Assembly: GCA_910588775.1 (NCBI GenBank)
Contig: CAJURH010000007.1
Coordinates: forward strand, 25,551 to 89,550
Origin: an uncultured Lachnospiraceae bacterium
GTDB lineage: Bacteria > Bacillota > Clostridia > Lachnospirales > Lachnospiraceae
Length of the DNA stretch: 64,000 nt
Reading direction: 5' to 3'
Numbering within the stretch: the first letter of the stretch is position 1; each line of letters begins with the position of its first letter. The notes under the pieces were generated by a model, which saw only the letters and a list, made by a program, of their open reading frames with translations, was not told the origin of the DNA and made no database searches. Shown here piece after piece: positions 7,865 to 17,137 of this stretch. Position numbers and translations under genes: made by a program.

Positions 7865-8353
7865 TCAATCCAGGAGAACCACCCTTCCCTGAAGGATGGA
7901 TTTTGGCACGTGAATTACCCTCTGGTTGCTGCTGCCCACCCATTTTAAGTTCTGTTCCATCTTATCCACCTGGAACTCCCCGTCGATCAGCACATCCAGA
8001 TACTGTACAATCTCCTGGCTCTGAATCTCCTCCCACAGATATCCCGTGTATAGCCAGATGGTCTTGCCCGGATATTTCTGGCGGATTTCCCTGGCCAGAG
8101 CCGTCACGTCCGCAATATTGAAGACGTGCAGCGGATCACCGCCGCTGAAGGTAATCCCAGAAATGAAATCCTTGTCCAACTCCCGGAAAATCTCTTGGCG
8201 CTCCGCCTCTGTGAAAGGAAGGCCCCCATAGGGGTCCCATGTAACAGGGTTGTGGCACTGGGGGCAGCAATGGCTGCATCCCGACACCCACAGAACCACA
8301 CGCAGCCCGTAACCATTTAACATATCGTCCTTGGTAATATTATGGTAACGCAT
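7865..8353 (-). CDS. nrdG: Anaerobic ribonucleotide-triphosphate reductase activating protein
   Basis: Radical-SAM activase that generates the glycyl radical on NrdD for anaerobic dNTP synthesis. The 162 residues start MRYHNITKDDMLNG, as is typical. The 4Fe-4S motif is C-x3-C-x2-C in VSGCSHCCPQCHNP, and FSGGDPL and an LIDGEF block follow. The start is placed at ATG 8353: a further upstream ATG lies inside the pnp terminator hairpin and has no binding site. Its substrate NrdD is not in the window, so nrdD must be elsewhere. Confidence 0.92.
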   Translation of the reverse strand: MRYHNITKDDMLNGYGLRVVLWVSGCSHCCPQCHNPVTWDPYGGLPFTEAERQEIFRELDKDFISGITFSGGDPLHVFNIADVTALAREIRQKYPGKTIWLYTGYLWEEIQSQEIVQYLDVLIDGEFQVDKMEQNLKWVGSSNQRVIHVPKSILQGRVVLLD

Positions 8354-8374
8354 GTCCTCTACCCCTCTATTTTC

Positions 8375-8416
8375 AGAAAAAAGCCGCCGCATGTGACAAT
8401 AACCCGCAGCAGCTTT
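8375..8416 (-). terminator. Terminator of the rpsO-pnp operon
   Basis: Just after the pnp stop the minus strand forms an 11-bp stem (arms 8406-8416 and 8380-8390, AAAGCTGCTGC with GCGGCGGCTTT, two wobbles) followed by a run of six T. Confidence 0.8.
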
Positions 8417-8426
8417 CTATAAATTC

Positions 8427-10520
8427 TTATGTCTCCATAGGAACATCCTTCATGCTGAAACTGATTCTGCCCATCCGGTCTTTCCCCAGGCAGACCACTT
8501 TCACCTTATCGCCCAGCGTCAGCACATCCTCCACGCGGTTGATCCGCCCTTTGCTGATCTTGGAAATGTGAACCATTCCCTCTTTGCCCGGCGCAAATTC
8601 CAAAAACGCGCCGAATTCCTTAATGCTGACCACTTTGCCCACGAAAATCTGTCCGGCCTCAAAGTCTGTGGTGATAATCCGCACCATCTCCGCCGCCTTA
8701 TCCATGCTATCCTGCTCTGTACCGCAGATGGAAACCGCGCCTTCGTCGGAAATGTCGATTTTAACGCCTGTCTCGTCGATAATCTGGTTGATGGTTTTGC
8801 CTCTCTGGCCCACCACGTCGCCGATTTTCTGTGGGTCGATCTGAATCTGGATAATCTTAGGCGCATAAATGCCCACAGATTCCCTGGGTTTGGCGATGCA
8901 CGGCTCCATAATCTCGTTGAGAATATATTCCCGGGCTTCCTTGGTCCTGCGGATGGCTTCCTCCACAATGGGCCGGGTCAGGCCATGAATCTTAATATCC
9001 ATCTGAATGGCTGTGATGCCATCATGCGTGCCCGCCACTTTGAAGTCCATGTCTCCGAAGAAATCTTCCAGGCCCTGAATATCGGTGAGAACCACATAAT
9101 CGTCGTCCGCGTCCCCGGTCACTAGCCCCGTTGAAATCCCCGCCACTGGTTTCTTAATGGGAACCCCTGCCGCCATCAGAGACAATGTGGAGCCGCAGAT
9201 GCTGGCCTGGGATGTGGAGCCGTTGGACTCAAAAGTTTCCGAAACCGTACGGATGGCATAGGGAAACTCTTCCTCCGACGGAAGCACTGGTATCAATGCC
9301 TTCTCCGCAAGAGCGCCATGGCCAATCTCCCTGCGTCCCGGCCCTCTGGACGGACGGGTTTCGCCCACCGAATAAGACGGGAAATTATAGTGGTGCATAT
9401 ACCGCTTGGAAGTCTCCATCTCATCCAGACCGTCGATTCTCTGGGCGTCCGCCAGCGGCGCCAGAGTGGTAATCGTACAGATCTGGGTCTGTCCTCTGGT
9501 AAACATGCCAGAGCCGTGAACTCTGGGCACAATGTCAATCTCGGCCGCCAGCGGACGGATTTCATCAATGGCTCGTCCGTCAGGACGCTTGCGGTCTTTC
9601 AAAATCATCTTGCGCACGGTTTTCTTCTGGTACTGGTACACCGCGTCCCCGATAAACGGCAACCATTCCTCACGGTCCGCCCAGGCTTCTTCCAGGCGCT
9701 CTTCAATGGCCCGGATATTCGCCTCCCGCACCTGTTTCACATCGGTGAACACAGCCTCTTCCATCTCCTGCGCCGGAATCAGCTCCATCAATGCGTCCAC
9801 AATCTCCTGGGGCACTGCGTAACTGTCATAGCTGTGCTTGGGCTTTCCGACTTCCGCAATGATTGTATCAAAAAAGGTGATAATCTCCTGATTCACTTCA
9901 TGAGCTTTGTAAATGGCCTCAATCATCTGATCTTCCGGCACTTCGTTGGCGCCTGCCTCAATCATAATGACTTTCTCTCTGGTGGAAGCCACTGTAAGCT
10001 GCAGATCGGAAATATCCTTTTGCGCCAGGGAAGGGTTCACAACCAGCTTCCCGTCAATCAATCCCAACTGCGTGGCCGCACACGGCCCGTCAAAGGGGAT
10101 GTCCGAGATACATGTAGCCAAAGCTGAGCCCAGCATGGCCGGAACTTCCGGATTGCACTCCGGGTCCACCGACATGACCAGGTTATTCAAAGTGACGTCG
10201 TTCCTGTAGTCTTTCGGGAACAACGGCCGCATAGGACGGTCAATGACTCTGGATGTAAGCACCGAATGCTCACTTGCTTTTCCCTCCCGCTTATTGAACC
10301 CTCCCGGTATCTTACCCACCGCGTACATTTTCTCTTCGTATTCTACACTCAATGGAAAGAAATCAATCCCTTCCCTGGGCTTCTCGGATGCAGTGGCAGT
10401 AGACAGCACTGTGGTATCTCCGTAAAACATCAAAGCCGCCCCATTCGCCTGTCCGGCTACGCGGCCAATATCGATCCGCAGCGTCCTCCCCGCCAATTCC
10501 ATGGAATAACTTTTGTACAT
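8427..10520 (-). CDS. pnp: Polyribonucleotide nucleotidyltransferase (PNPase)
   Basis: Phosphorolytic 3'-5' exoribonuclease and RNA tailing enzyme of mRNA turnover. The 697 residues show two RNase PH-like domains (first begins GRTLRIDIGRVAGQANGAAL; second around 310-545 with FTRGQTQ and RREIGHGALAEKAL), a KH domain (QIQIDPQKIGDVVGQRGK, near 555-605) and a C-terminal S1 domain (VGKVVSIKEFGAFLEF, near 625-690). The length is normal and the active-site blocks are intact. It follows rpsO in the conserved order, separated by a hairpin. Confidence 0.97.
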   Translation of the reverse strand: MYKSYSMELAGRTLRIDIGRVAGQANGAALMFYGDTTVLSTATASEKPREGIDFFPLSVEYEEKMYAVGKIPGGFNKREGKASEHSVLTSRVIDRPMRPLFPKDYRNDVTLNNLVMSVDPECNPEVPAMLGSALATCISDIPFDGPCAATQLGLIDGKLVVNPSLAQKDISDLQLTVASTREKVIMIEAGANEVPEDQMIEAIYKAHEVNQEIITFFDTIIAEVGKPKHSYDSYAVPQEIVDALMELIPAQEMEEAVFTDVKQVREANIRAIEERLEEAWADREEWLPFIGDAVYQYQKKTVRKMILKDRKRPDGRAIDEIRPLAAEIDIVPRVHGSGMFTRGQTQICTITTLAPLADAQRIDGLDEMETSKRYMHHYNFPSYSVGETRPSRGPGRREIGHGALAEKALIPVLPSEEEFPYAIRTVSETFESNGSTSQASICGSTLSLMAAGVPIKKPVAGISTGLVTGDADDDYVVLTDIQGLEDFFGDMDFKVAGTHDGITAIQMDIKIHGLTRPIVEEAIRRTKEAREYILNEIMEPCIAKPRESVGIYAPKIIQIQIDPQKIGDVVGQRGKTINQIIDETGVKIDISDEGAVSICGTEQDSMDKAAEMVRIITTDFEAGQIFVGKVVSIKEFGAFLEFAPGKEGMVHISKISKGRINRVEDVLTLGDKVKVVCLGKDRMGRISFSMKDVPMET

Positions 10521-10550
10521 ATACTGGTTTCCTTTCTAACTATGTTAAAA

Positions 10551-10574
10551 CAGGGGCGGATGGACCCGCCCCTG
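10551..10574 (-). promoter_or_regulatory. rpsO-pnp intercistronic hairpin
   Basis: A 9-bp GC stem CAGGGGCGG/CCGCCCCTG with a 6-base loop lies between the rpsO stop and the pnp start, followed on the minus strand by TTTTAAC. It may act as a partial terminator (attenuator) or an RNase processing site; the enteric rpsO-pnp junction is known to be processed. Which role applies here is not visible from sequence. Confidence 0.6.
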
Positions 10575-10589
10575 AACTGCACACATACC

Positions 10590-10856
10590 TTATTTTCTCA
10601 GCCCTAACCTCTCGATCAGCGCACGGTATCTCTCAATGTCCGTTTTCTTTAAATAAGCTAACAATCCGCGTCTTTGACCTACCATTTTCAAAAGGCCCCG
10701 TCTGGAATGATGATCCTTATGATGCACCTTCAGATGCTCGGTTAATTCCTGAATCCTGGCTGTCAGAACCGCAATCTGCACTTCTGGTGATCCGGTGTCT
10801 CCTTCTGTCCTGGCGTATTCTTTCATGATTGAAGCTTTCTTTTCCTTTGAAATCAC
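10590..10856 (-). CDS. rpsO: 30S ribosomal protein S15
   Basis: An 88-residue primary 16S rRNA binding protein of the small subunit. It matches the family throughout: EYARTEGDTGSPEVQIAVLT, then LKVHHKDHHSRRGLLKMV and YLKKTDIERYRALIERLGLRK. The start is GTG 10856 with AGAGGAGG 8 bases upstream; the internal ATG would remove the conserved first helix. It heads the rpsO-pnp operon. Confidence 0.97.
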   Translation of the reverse strand: MISKEKKASIMKEYARTEGDTGSPEVQIAVLTARIQELTEHLKVHHKDHHSRRGLLKMVGQRRGLLAYLKKTDIERYRALIERLGLRK

Positions 10857-10975
10857 TTGAATTTCCTCCTCTATTCTTTGGAGCGCCGCTCTTTCTCGCC
10901 GCTGCCCTTTTTTGTTTTGGCCGCATATTAAGAAATGGTCGGAGTATCCGATTTCTGAATATGGGCTGTTTCACA
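10857..10975 (-). promoter_or_regulatory. Candidate structured leader of rpsO
   Basis: About 120 bases lie between the predicted transcription start and the rpsO GTG. They contain a possible stem (GAAAT-CGGA, loop TAC, TCCG-ACC-ATTTC, around 10931-10954) and a GC-rich segment just before the ribosome binding site. S15 autoregulates through its mRNA leader in several bacteria, so an S15-responsive leader is plausible. No specific published leader class is recognised. Confidence 0.35.
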
Positions 10976-10982
10976 CTGTCCC

Positions 10983-11011
10983 AGTATAACATACATAAAA
11001 CTTTTTGTAAA
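10983..11011 (-). promoter_or_regulatory. Promoter of rpsO-pnp
   Basis: On the minus strand TTTACA (11006-11011) and TATACT (10983-10988) are separated by 17 bases. The -35 abuts the 3' end of the upstream glycosyltransferase gene. Confidence 0.75.
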
Positions 11012-14000
11012 CTATTTTAATATTTTCCTTTTCAGTTGGGAAAAAGCATTTGCAATTTTACTGGGTCTGAATACTTTTTTTATAATGGCCTCGCAGGAGA
11101 CGCCGCTCTCGTATCCCAGATATTTCTCCTTAAACGCCGCGATTTTCCCACTGCACTTCTCCATTTCCCCTTCTATATTCTTCACCGCCTGGATGACGCC
11201 CTCTGTGTCGAAAACAATGGGTCCAGGAGCCTCTTGTTCTATATCCACATATAGCCCCCTTAAGTTATCCCGGTACTCCGCCAAATCATACATGTAGAAA
11301 ATCATCGGACGGTCCAGCAGAGCGTAGTCGAACATAACGGACGAATAGTCGGTAATCAGCATATCCGAAATAAGATACAGATCTTCCACGCATTTATAGG
11401 CGTGCAGGTCGAATACGAACTGGTTATCGGCCTCAATCCAGTCCTCTGGCGCACATAGATGGTGAAGCCTCACCAGAACGATATACTGTTCCCCGAAAGC
11501 CTCTCTTAACTTCTCCAGGTCAAGACGCATGTCAAACGTTCCCTTCGTCCGCCAGGTGGGCGCGTACAAAATAATTTTCTTATCCAGCGGAAGTCCCAGA
11601 TCCTTTTTAATATCCAGAATCTTGTCTTTGTCTGTGTTGAACAGAACATCCGTCCTCGGATAGCCGCATTCTAAGATCTCTTTTTCGAACTGAAAACAGT
11701 CATAGGCTTTTTCTTTCATAAACCGCCCCTGGACAAGAAGGTAATCCCACCGGGAATTTTTCTCGATATAACGGATTCGACTCTTCTCATTGGGAAAATC
11801 AGTTTCCACATCCAAACCCAAGGTTTTCAGGGGCGTTCCATGCATGGTCTGGATCTCAATCTGGCCCTCTCTTTTCACATATCCTGTCTCGAAGTTCACG
11901 TTGTTTACAAAATATTTGGCCGTGGCAAGGTAATGATAGTATTCCTGGGAACCTCTTCGCACCCGTATGCCGTTTCCCTTGATGGGCATTCTCTCATCGT
12001 TCAGAGACCACACACACTTGTACATGGGATAGTGCGCGTCCACATACTCATACAGATGCTGGGGATTGCAACTATATTTCCTACCCCACATGGACTCGAA
12101 GACAATACATCTGTTATCCAGTTTCTCCGTCCGGTACTGGGGATAATTCCTGGCCGTGAGCGCCTGCCTTTTCTGATACGTGTCCTCCTCCTGGGGCCAC
12201 AGTTTGGAACTTCTCAACCGGATGTTGGCGCCGCCCGCTCTGTAACAGACCAGCTCCAGTGTGGGGAATTTCTTTTCAATTCTATAAAATTTCCTGCTGT
12301 ACAGCAAACTGGCGCCCAGCTCTCTATCCGCGTCCTTATATGCCACGAACACATCCCGTGTGCTGGCGAAAAGATTCCTGGTAATCTTTTCATCGTCAAA
12401 ATTGACGGAAAACTTACAGTAGGCTTTGCCGTCTTTATGCGTACATTTGGATCTGGCCAGGACGGTCTGCCCGCCTGTGATGACGTCTTGCACATAGAGA
12501 ATGGCTCTCTGCGCGCGGGCGAAGTCTGTTCCATCGGTCAAAACCGCCGTCCGCAGCTTTACCACGCCTTCTTCCGTCTCCTGCATCTTATTTAAGAGGG
12601 TAATGGCGTCCTGCGTAGCAAAGCGCACCTGATGACTCATGCCGGTTACGAAGATAACCGCCGGACCTTCCTCGTTTTTAATGGAAACCTTTTTGTCTCT
12701 GCAAAAAAGCGGTCCCTCGCTGCCTTCTTCTTCCTTTACAAACAAACTGTAATTTACACCGCGCGCAAAATCACTCAACGGCGCCAGAAATGCCTGGCCG
12801 TCCTCCGTCTTAAAATACAGCGGGCTGTCGTCCGTCTGCTCCTCTCGCCTGGCCCAGACCTTCTCGGCCTTCTTTTCCAGGAAAATCGCTATATTCGCCC
12901 CCTCAACGGCCATGTCCTGCACAAAGCTGTTTCCCCCTTTTAAGAAAAGGCGGATCTCACCTGACGGATCGTAATCAATCTGCGCATATTTATCCTCCAG
13001 AACAACCGCGTAGCCGATTTTGCGCTTGTACATGCTGTCCAGATAAAAACTGCCTGCGGAAACTCTGTTCTCGTAGACAATGAAGATTTTGTAAAAACCT
13101 TCGTCCTTCCTTGTCAGGTCGAATTTATCCAAGTCCAATTCTATCTCAAATCCGGCGCCGTCGTAATTGTATTTGCTCGTAATGCCTGTAGCCACATCAA
13201 ACAGCGTCCCTCTGCTCTGGGTGGCCTTGCCGTCCTCCACAGGCGTCACTGGCAGCGAAATCCTCTCCGCCGTATATTCGTTTTCCAGAAACGCCTGAAT
13301 GGACTGGCCGGACGCGTCCTCTATATTCAGTCTGTGTTTGTACACATAAGCATAAATATGAATCTTACCCTCTTTTATCTCAACCCGGTCAATATATCTT
13401 TTCGGCTCAATCTGAATGATTTCATCGGTTATGTCCCGGTCCTTAAGCGTGAAGAGGCTGTCGTCCGCAGTAATCTGAAACTTCCCGTCCTCTTCTCTCA
13501 CCTGGGCATTGTAATAGCCGTTCCGTTGATATTCTGTCAGCTTTATCAGGTTGTCGATATCATAATTTCGCATATATTCGTATTTCTGCCGGTAAATCAG
13601 CCGTATCCGTTGAAAGGAATCCTTATCTATGGCCTTGTCTATATATTCGTTTATGGCCATAAGCATTTCCTCCACCACTTCATGGGACATGTAGTCGAAT
13701 TTGTTGAGGAAAATCATCAGGTCCACTTCCAGCGCCTTCTTCTGCTTCATCTGGTGAAGGGCAGGCTCTTTCACGTTTTTTTCAAAAAAATCGTCCAGCA
13801 TTTCCAGTATTTTAATCCGGTCAGTCAGATTCCTGGTCTTGTCATAATTTTGCGTGATGGACTTACTTACGCCGTCGCGAACCCGCCAGAAATAATAAGT
13901 GTTCTCCACAATCGACACATTGTTGGCCAGATAGTGCATAGGGATTGTAACCGGAATGTCCTCGTACAGAATGTTTTCCGGGAAGGCGAAATTATGCTCC

Positions 14001-14521
14001 AAATAAAAGGAACGCAGAATCAGCTTATTCCAGGACGTGGTGTCGTAAATCAGATTTTGATTCTTGGTTATATGCGTATTGGTCCTCATATTGTGAAAGG
14101 CCAGTCGATGCAGATTGGACGCCCAAACTTTCTTTGTGTTAAAACGCACCACGTTGCATATGGTCAGGTCGCTGCCGTTTCTCTCTGCGTATGCGAACAT
14201 CTTGTCATACATGTCCAGAGAAACCACATCGTCCGAGTCCACAAAGGCAATGTATTTTCCTTTGGCATGGGGAACGCCGTAATTTCTCGCATGGCCCAGA
14301 CCGCCGTTTGCTTTGTGATAACAGTGGAAATGGGGATATTTCTCTGCGTAAGCGTCCGCTATTTCCCCGCTTCTGTCTGTGGACCCGTCATCCACCATGA
14401 TAATCTCAATATTTTCTTTGGTCTGATTCAGTAACGAATCCAGACATTCCTCCAAATATTCTTCCACATTGTATATGGGTACAATCACACTTATGTCTAT
14501 ATTATTCTCTGTTTTTTCCAT
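11012..14521 (-). CDS. Bifunctional GT2 glycosyltransferase / CDP-glycerol glycerophosphotransferase-like protein
   Basis: A 1169-residue cytosolic or membrane-associated enzyme with two catalytic ends. Residues about 8-230 are a GT-A family 2 domain (ISVIVPIYNVEEYLEECLDSLLNQ, DDGSTDRSGEIA, FVDSDD metal-binding motif, ILYEDIP). The middle (about 330-760) is beta-rich with no clear assignment. Residues about 790-1150 match the TagB/TagF polyglycerolphosphate synthase family: QTMHGTPLKTLG, ILYAPTWRTKGTF, VRLHHL, SDMLITDYSSVMFDYALLDRPMIFY. Such fusions build teichoic-acid-like or capsular phosphoglycan. The start at ATG 14521 follows GAGGTG; an ATG four codons upstream lacks a site. It is 30 bases behind the Na/Pi transporter gene. 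Confidence 0.88.
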   Translation of the reverse strand: MEKTENNIDISVIVPIYNVEEYLEECLDSLLNQTKENIEIIMVDDGSTDRSGEIADAYAEKYPHFHCYHKANGGLGHARNYGVPHAKGKYIAFVDSDDVVSLDMYDKMFAYAERNGSDLTICNVVRFNTKKVWASNLHRLAFHNMRTNTHITKNQNLIYDTTSWNKLILRSFYLEHNFAFPENILYEDIPVTIPMHYLANNVSIVENTYYFWRVRDGVSKSITQNYDKTRNLTDRIKILEMLDDFFEKNVKEPALHQMKQKKALEVDLMIFLNKFDYMSHEVVEEMLMAINEYIDKAIDKDSFQRIRLIYRQKYEYMRNYDIDNLIKLTEYQRNGYYNAQVREEDGKFQITADDSLFTLKDRDITDEIIQIEPKRYIDRVEIKEGKIHIYAYVYKHRLNIEDASGQSIQAFLENEYTAERISLPVTPVEDGKATQSRGTLFDVATGITSKYNYDGAGFEIELDLDKFDLTRKDEGFYKIFIVYENRVSAGSFYLDSMYKRKIGYAVVLEDKYAQIDYDPSGEIRLFLKGGNSFVQDMAVEGANIAIFLEKKAEKVWARREEQTDDSPLYFKTEDGQAFLAPLSDFARGVNYSLFVKEEEGSEGPLFCRDKKVSIKNEEGPAVIFVTGMSHQVRFATQDAITLLNKMQETEEGVVKLRTAVLTDGTDFARAQRAILYVQDVITGGQTVLARSKCTHKDGKAYCKFSVNFDDEKITRNLFASTRDVFVAYKDADRELGASLLYSRKFYRIEKKFPTLELVCYRAGGANIRLRSSKLWPQEEDTYQKRQALTARNYPQYRTEKLDNRCIVFESMWGRKYSCNPQHLYEYVDAHYPMYKCVWSLNDERMPIKGNGIRVRRGSQEYYHYLATAKYFVNNVNFETGYVKREGQIEIQTMHGTPLKTLGLDVETDFPNEKSRIRYIEKNSRWDYLLVQGRFMKEKAYDCFQFEKEILECGYPRTDVLFNTDKDKILDIKKDLGLPLDKKIILYAPTWRTKGTFDMRLDLEKLREAFGEQYIVLVRLHHLCAPEDWIEADNQFVFDLHAYKCVEDLYLISDMLITDYSSVMFDYALLDRPMIFYMYDLAEYRDNLRGLYVDIEQEAPGPIVFDTEGVIQAVKNIEGEMEKCSGKIAAFKEKYLGYESGVSCEAIIKKVFRPSKIANAFSQLKRKILK

Positions 14522-14551
14522 CTTACACCTCATAAATATAGGCTCGCCGCT

Positions 14552-16183
14552 CTAATTTTCCGCATCCTCCATGATGGAAAACGCAATGTTGGTGGCGTGA
14601 TCGGCGACCCGTTCCATACCGGAAATAATATCCGAATAAATCATTCCCGCCGCCGGCGTGCATTCATTTCGCGTCAGCCTGTTCACATGCTCCTGCTGCA
14701 ACCTGCGCTCCATTTCATCCACCTGGTCTTCCAACTCCAGGATCTCCTGCATATGCTCCTGGTTATTGTTGGAGAACATGTCCAGTGAATAAGTGGTAAT
14801 TTGAATCACCATGCTTAGCATCTGGGTAAGCCCCGATCTAGCCTGCTGGCTAAAATCCAGATTCTGCTCCATGCGCATCTGCGCCGCATCCGCTATATTC
14901 TCCGCATGGTCTCCAATCCGTTCAATGTCGTTGACCACGTGGAACAGACCGCCGATGCTCTTGGCGTCATCCACCGGAATGGTGGTCTGGTTTAACGCCA
15001 CCAAATAGTCCGTAATGGATTCATTGAGCGCGTCAATATTTTTCTCCACCTCATAGACTTTGCGAATTTTCTTTTCATCCATGTTCAGCAGCGCGTCCAT
15101 GGCCCTTTTCAAATTCGTCATGGCCATATAGCCCATCCGCTCCAGCTCCCTGGTGGCGTCAAACACCGCCGTCGTGGGCGAAAACACATTCTTCTCGCCA
15201 ATAAACTCCAACTGGGAGCCTTTTTCCATGGACTCGTCCCCGCCTGGCACAATCCGGTACGTCAGCTTCACAACCCACTGGATAAACGGGAACAGTAAAA
15301 TCACTTCCACCACTTTGATAATCGTGTGAGCGTTGGCCACTTCCCGCGCCGGATTGTAGCCGGAGATGCGGCCGATGAATTCTGTAATCGGACCCAGCGC
15401 GACCGTCAGGAACACCATAATGGCCAGCGACCCGAATATGTTGAACAGAAAATGAATCCAAGCCGCCCTTTTCGCATCCTTCTTGCCCCCCAGACTGGCC
15501 AAAAGCGCGGATACGCAGGAACCGATGTTACATCCAAGAATAATGAAGAAACAGATCTGGATTTCCAAAAGTCCCTGGCTTGCCAAAAGGAGCACAATCC
15601 CCACGGTAGCCGACGAGCTCTGCAAAATAGCCGTAATCACAAATCCCACCAGAAGAGCCAGATAGTGGTTTTCCAGAGATCCCAAAATCTGCGCGATGGC
15701 TGGCGACTCCTTCAATACGGCCATGGAGCTGGACATGGTGGACAACCCCATGAACAAAATTCCAAAACCCAGAATCACCTCACCAAAACGGACTACTTTC
15801 TGATTCTTACAGAACATGCTCATAATCACGCCGATCATCACAAACATCGGCGCCCATTCCGACAGATTAAACGAAATCAACTGGGAAGTCACTGTGGTCC
15901 CAATATTGGCGCCCATAATCACGCCGGCTGCCTGCATCAGGTTCATCAAACCGGAATTTACGAAACTGACCACCATTACTGTGGTGGCGCTGGAAGACTG
16001 GATAATCGCCGTGAACACAACGCCCACCAGCATGCCTACGAATCGGTTTTTCGTAAAAAATTCCAGCACGCCGCGCATTTTGGCGCCCGCCACCTTTTCC
16101 AGACCGTCGCTCATTAACTTCATTCCATATAAAAAGAGTCCCAAACCACCCATTAAACCTAGAATAACGCTAAACGCAGACAT
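14552..16183 (-). CDS. Na+/phosphate cotransporter-like membrane protein with PhoU domain
   Basis: A 543-residue inner-membrane protein of the NptA/YjbB type. The N-terminal 320 residues contain two inverted Na_Pi_cotrans repeats, marked by the paired signatures IIQSSSATTVMVV (near residue 50) and ILQSSSATVGIVLL (near residue 185). The C-terminal part (about 345-535) is a helical PhoU-like domain of two similar bundles (e.g. VVNDIERIGDHAENIAD and GMERVADHATNIAFS). The likely role is phosphate export or uptake coupled to Na+. The start at ATG 16183 has GGAGGGAG in front; a longer reading into the ribF gap is rejected. It lies 32 bases downstream of ribF. Confidence 0.88.
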   Translation of the reverse strand: MSAFSVILGLMGGLGLFLYGMKLMSDGLEKVAGAKMRGVLEFFTKNRFVGMLVGVVFTAIIQSSSATTVMVVSFVNSGLMNLMQAAGVIMGANIGTTVTSQLISFNLSEWAPMFVMIGVIMSMFCKNQKVVRFGEVILGFGILFMGLSTMSSSMAVLKESPAIAQILGSLENHYLALLVGFVITAILQSSSATVGIVLLLASQGLLEIQICFFIILGCNIGSCVSALLASLGGKKDAKRAAWIHFLFNIFGSLAIMVFLTVALGPITEFIGRISGYNPAREVANAHTIIKVVEVILLFPFIQWVVKLTYRIVPGGDESMEKGSQLEFIGEKNVFSPTTAVFDATRELERMGYMAMTNLKRAMDALLNMDEKKIRKVYEVEKNIDALNESITDYLVALNQTTIPVDDAKSIGGLFHVVNDIERIGDHAENIADAAQMRMEQNLDFSQQARSGLTQMLSMVIQITTYSLDMFSNNNQEHMQEILELEDQVDEMERRLQQEHVNRLTRNECTPAAGMIYSDIISGMERVADHATNIAFSIMEDAEN

Positions 16184-16215
16184 AAACTCCCTCCATTCTC
16201 GTGCGAGCCGCACAT

Positions 16216-17124
16216 TTATCCCATGGCGTTTTTTGCAAAAAACTCTTTTGCCTGTAAAACATCTGTGTTTAATAATTGCTCTTTAAGCTGCTGCAAGGAA
16301 GCAAATTTCCTCTCATAACGCAAAAAATGACAGAAAGCCACTGTGGACTGCACACCATATAGGTTCTCATGACAGTCAAATAAATATGTCTCCACCCCCA
16401 GAAAATCTTCTCCACCCACGGTGGGCTTGTACCCCACGTTGGTAATCCCCAGATATTCCCTGTGGGGAAACCGGGAACGGGTGGCGTAGACTCCATTGGG
16501 CGGCATCAGTTTTTCCTTGGGCGGAATCAGATTGGCAGTGGGTATGCCGATGGTATGTCCCAATCCGCGCCCGTGGACCACTTCCCCGGTGGTGGAAAAA
16601 GGATAGCCCAACAGAGAGTTCACTTTCTCCATGTGGCCTTCGTTCAGTTGTTCGCGGATATAGGTGCTGCTGACGGGCCTGTCCCCGTCCCGCTCCTTTT
16701 CCAAGACTTCCACCTGGAATCCGTACTTTCGTCCCAGCTCCTGCAGACAGGCCACGTCGCCTTTTCTCTGATAGCCAAACCGAAAATCCGGGCCCACCAC
16801 TGCCCAGGCCACATGCATCTGCCTGACCAGAACTTGCTTGGCAAACTCCTCTGGAGTCATATGCATCAGCTTGAAATCCATGGCGCATTCCGCCAAAGTA
16901 TCCACGCCCATCTCCTCCAAAAGCCTGTAGCGCTCTGCCCCCGTCAAGAGCTTCCTGGACGGCGTTTCAAAGGCACAGACCACTGTCTCATAGCCTTTTC
17001 CGCCGATTTCCAAAACCCGGCCAATTAATTTCCGATGCCCACGGTGCAGGCCGTTGAATTTGCCCAGAGTGACCACGCTGGGTCCCCGCAAAAACAGTTT
17101 TTCTCTTTCCTTCACATATTTCAT
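16216..17124 (-). CDS. ribF: Bifunctional riboflavin kinase / FAD synthetase
   Basis: Makes FMN from riboflavin and FAD from FMN. Of 302 residues, the N-terminal half is the nucleotidyltransferase domain: VVTLGKFNGLHRGHRKLI and a VSSTYIREQL block (ISSTxIR type). The C-terminal half is the kinase: GEVVHGRGLGHTIGIPTANL, GVYATR, VGYKPTVGG, ETYLFD. The usual FDGxHxGH motif reads FNGLHRGH here, with Asn for the conserved Asp, while both His remain. The second ATG (17124) is chosen because the first overlaps the AGGAG site itself. It is 13 bases downstream of truB. Confidence 0.93.
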   Translation of the reverse strand: MKYVKEREKLFLRGPSVVTLGKFNGLHRGHRKLIGRVLEIGGKGYETVVCAFETPSRKLLTGAERYRLLEEMGVDTLAECAMDFKLMHMTPEEFAKQVLVRQMHVAWAVVGPDFRFGYQRKGDVACLQELGRKYGFQVEVLEKERDGDRPVSSTYIREQLNEGHMEKVNSLLGYPFSTTGEVVHGRGLGHTIGIPTANLIPPKEKLMPPNGVYATRSRFPHREYLGITNVGYKPTVGGEDFLGVETYLFDCHENLYGVQSTVAFCHFLRYERKFASLQQLKEQLLNTDVLQAKEFFAKNAMG

Positions 17125-17137
17125 GGCCATCTCCTGA

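Noticed and set aside
13334..14434. 366-codon open frame on the plus strand
   Set aside because: Antisense shadow of the GT2/TagF-like gene, His/Val/Ile-rich and with no domain.
11012..14521. Two fused genes created by a sequencing error
   Set aside because: GT2 plus TagF-like single-chain proteins are a known architecture and the linker region is long and in frame.
15326..16117. 263-codon open frame on the plus strand
   Set aside because: Antisense shadow of the Na/Pi cotransporter gene; composition rich in His and Gln as expected from reversed membrane-helix codons.
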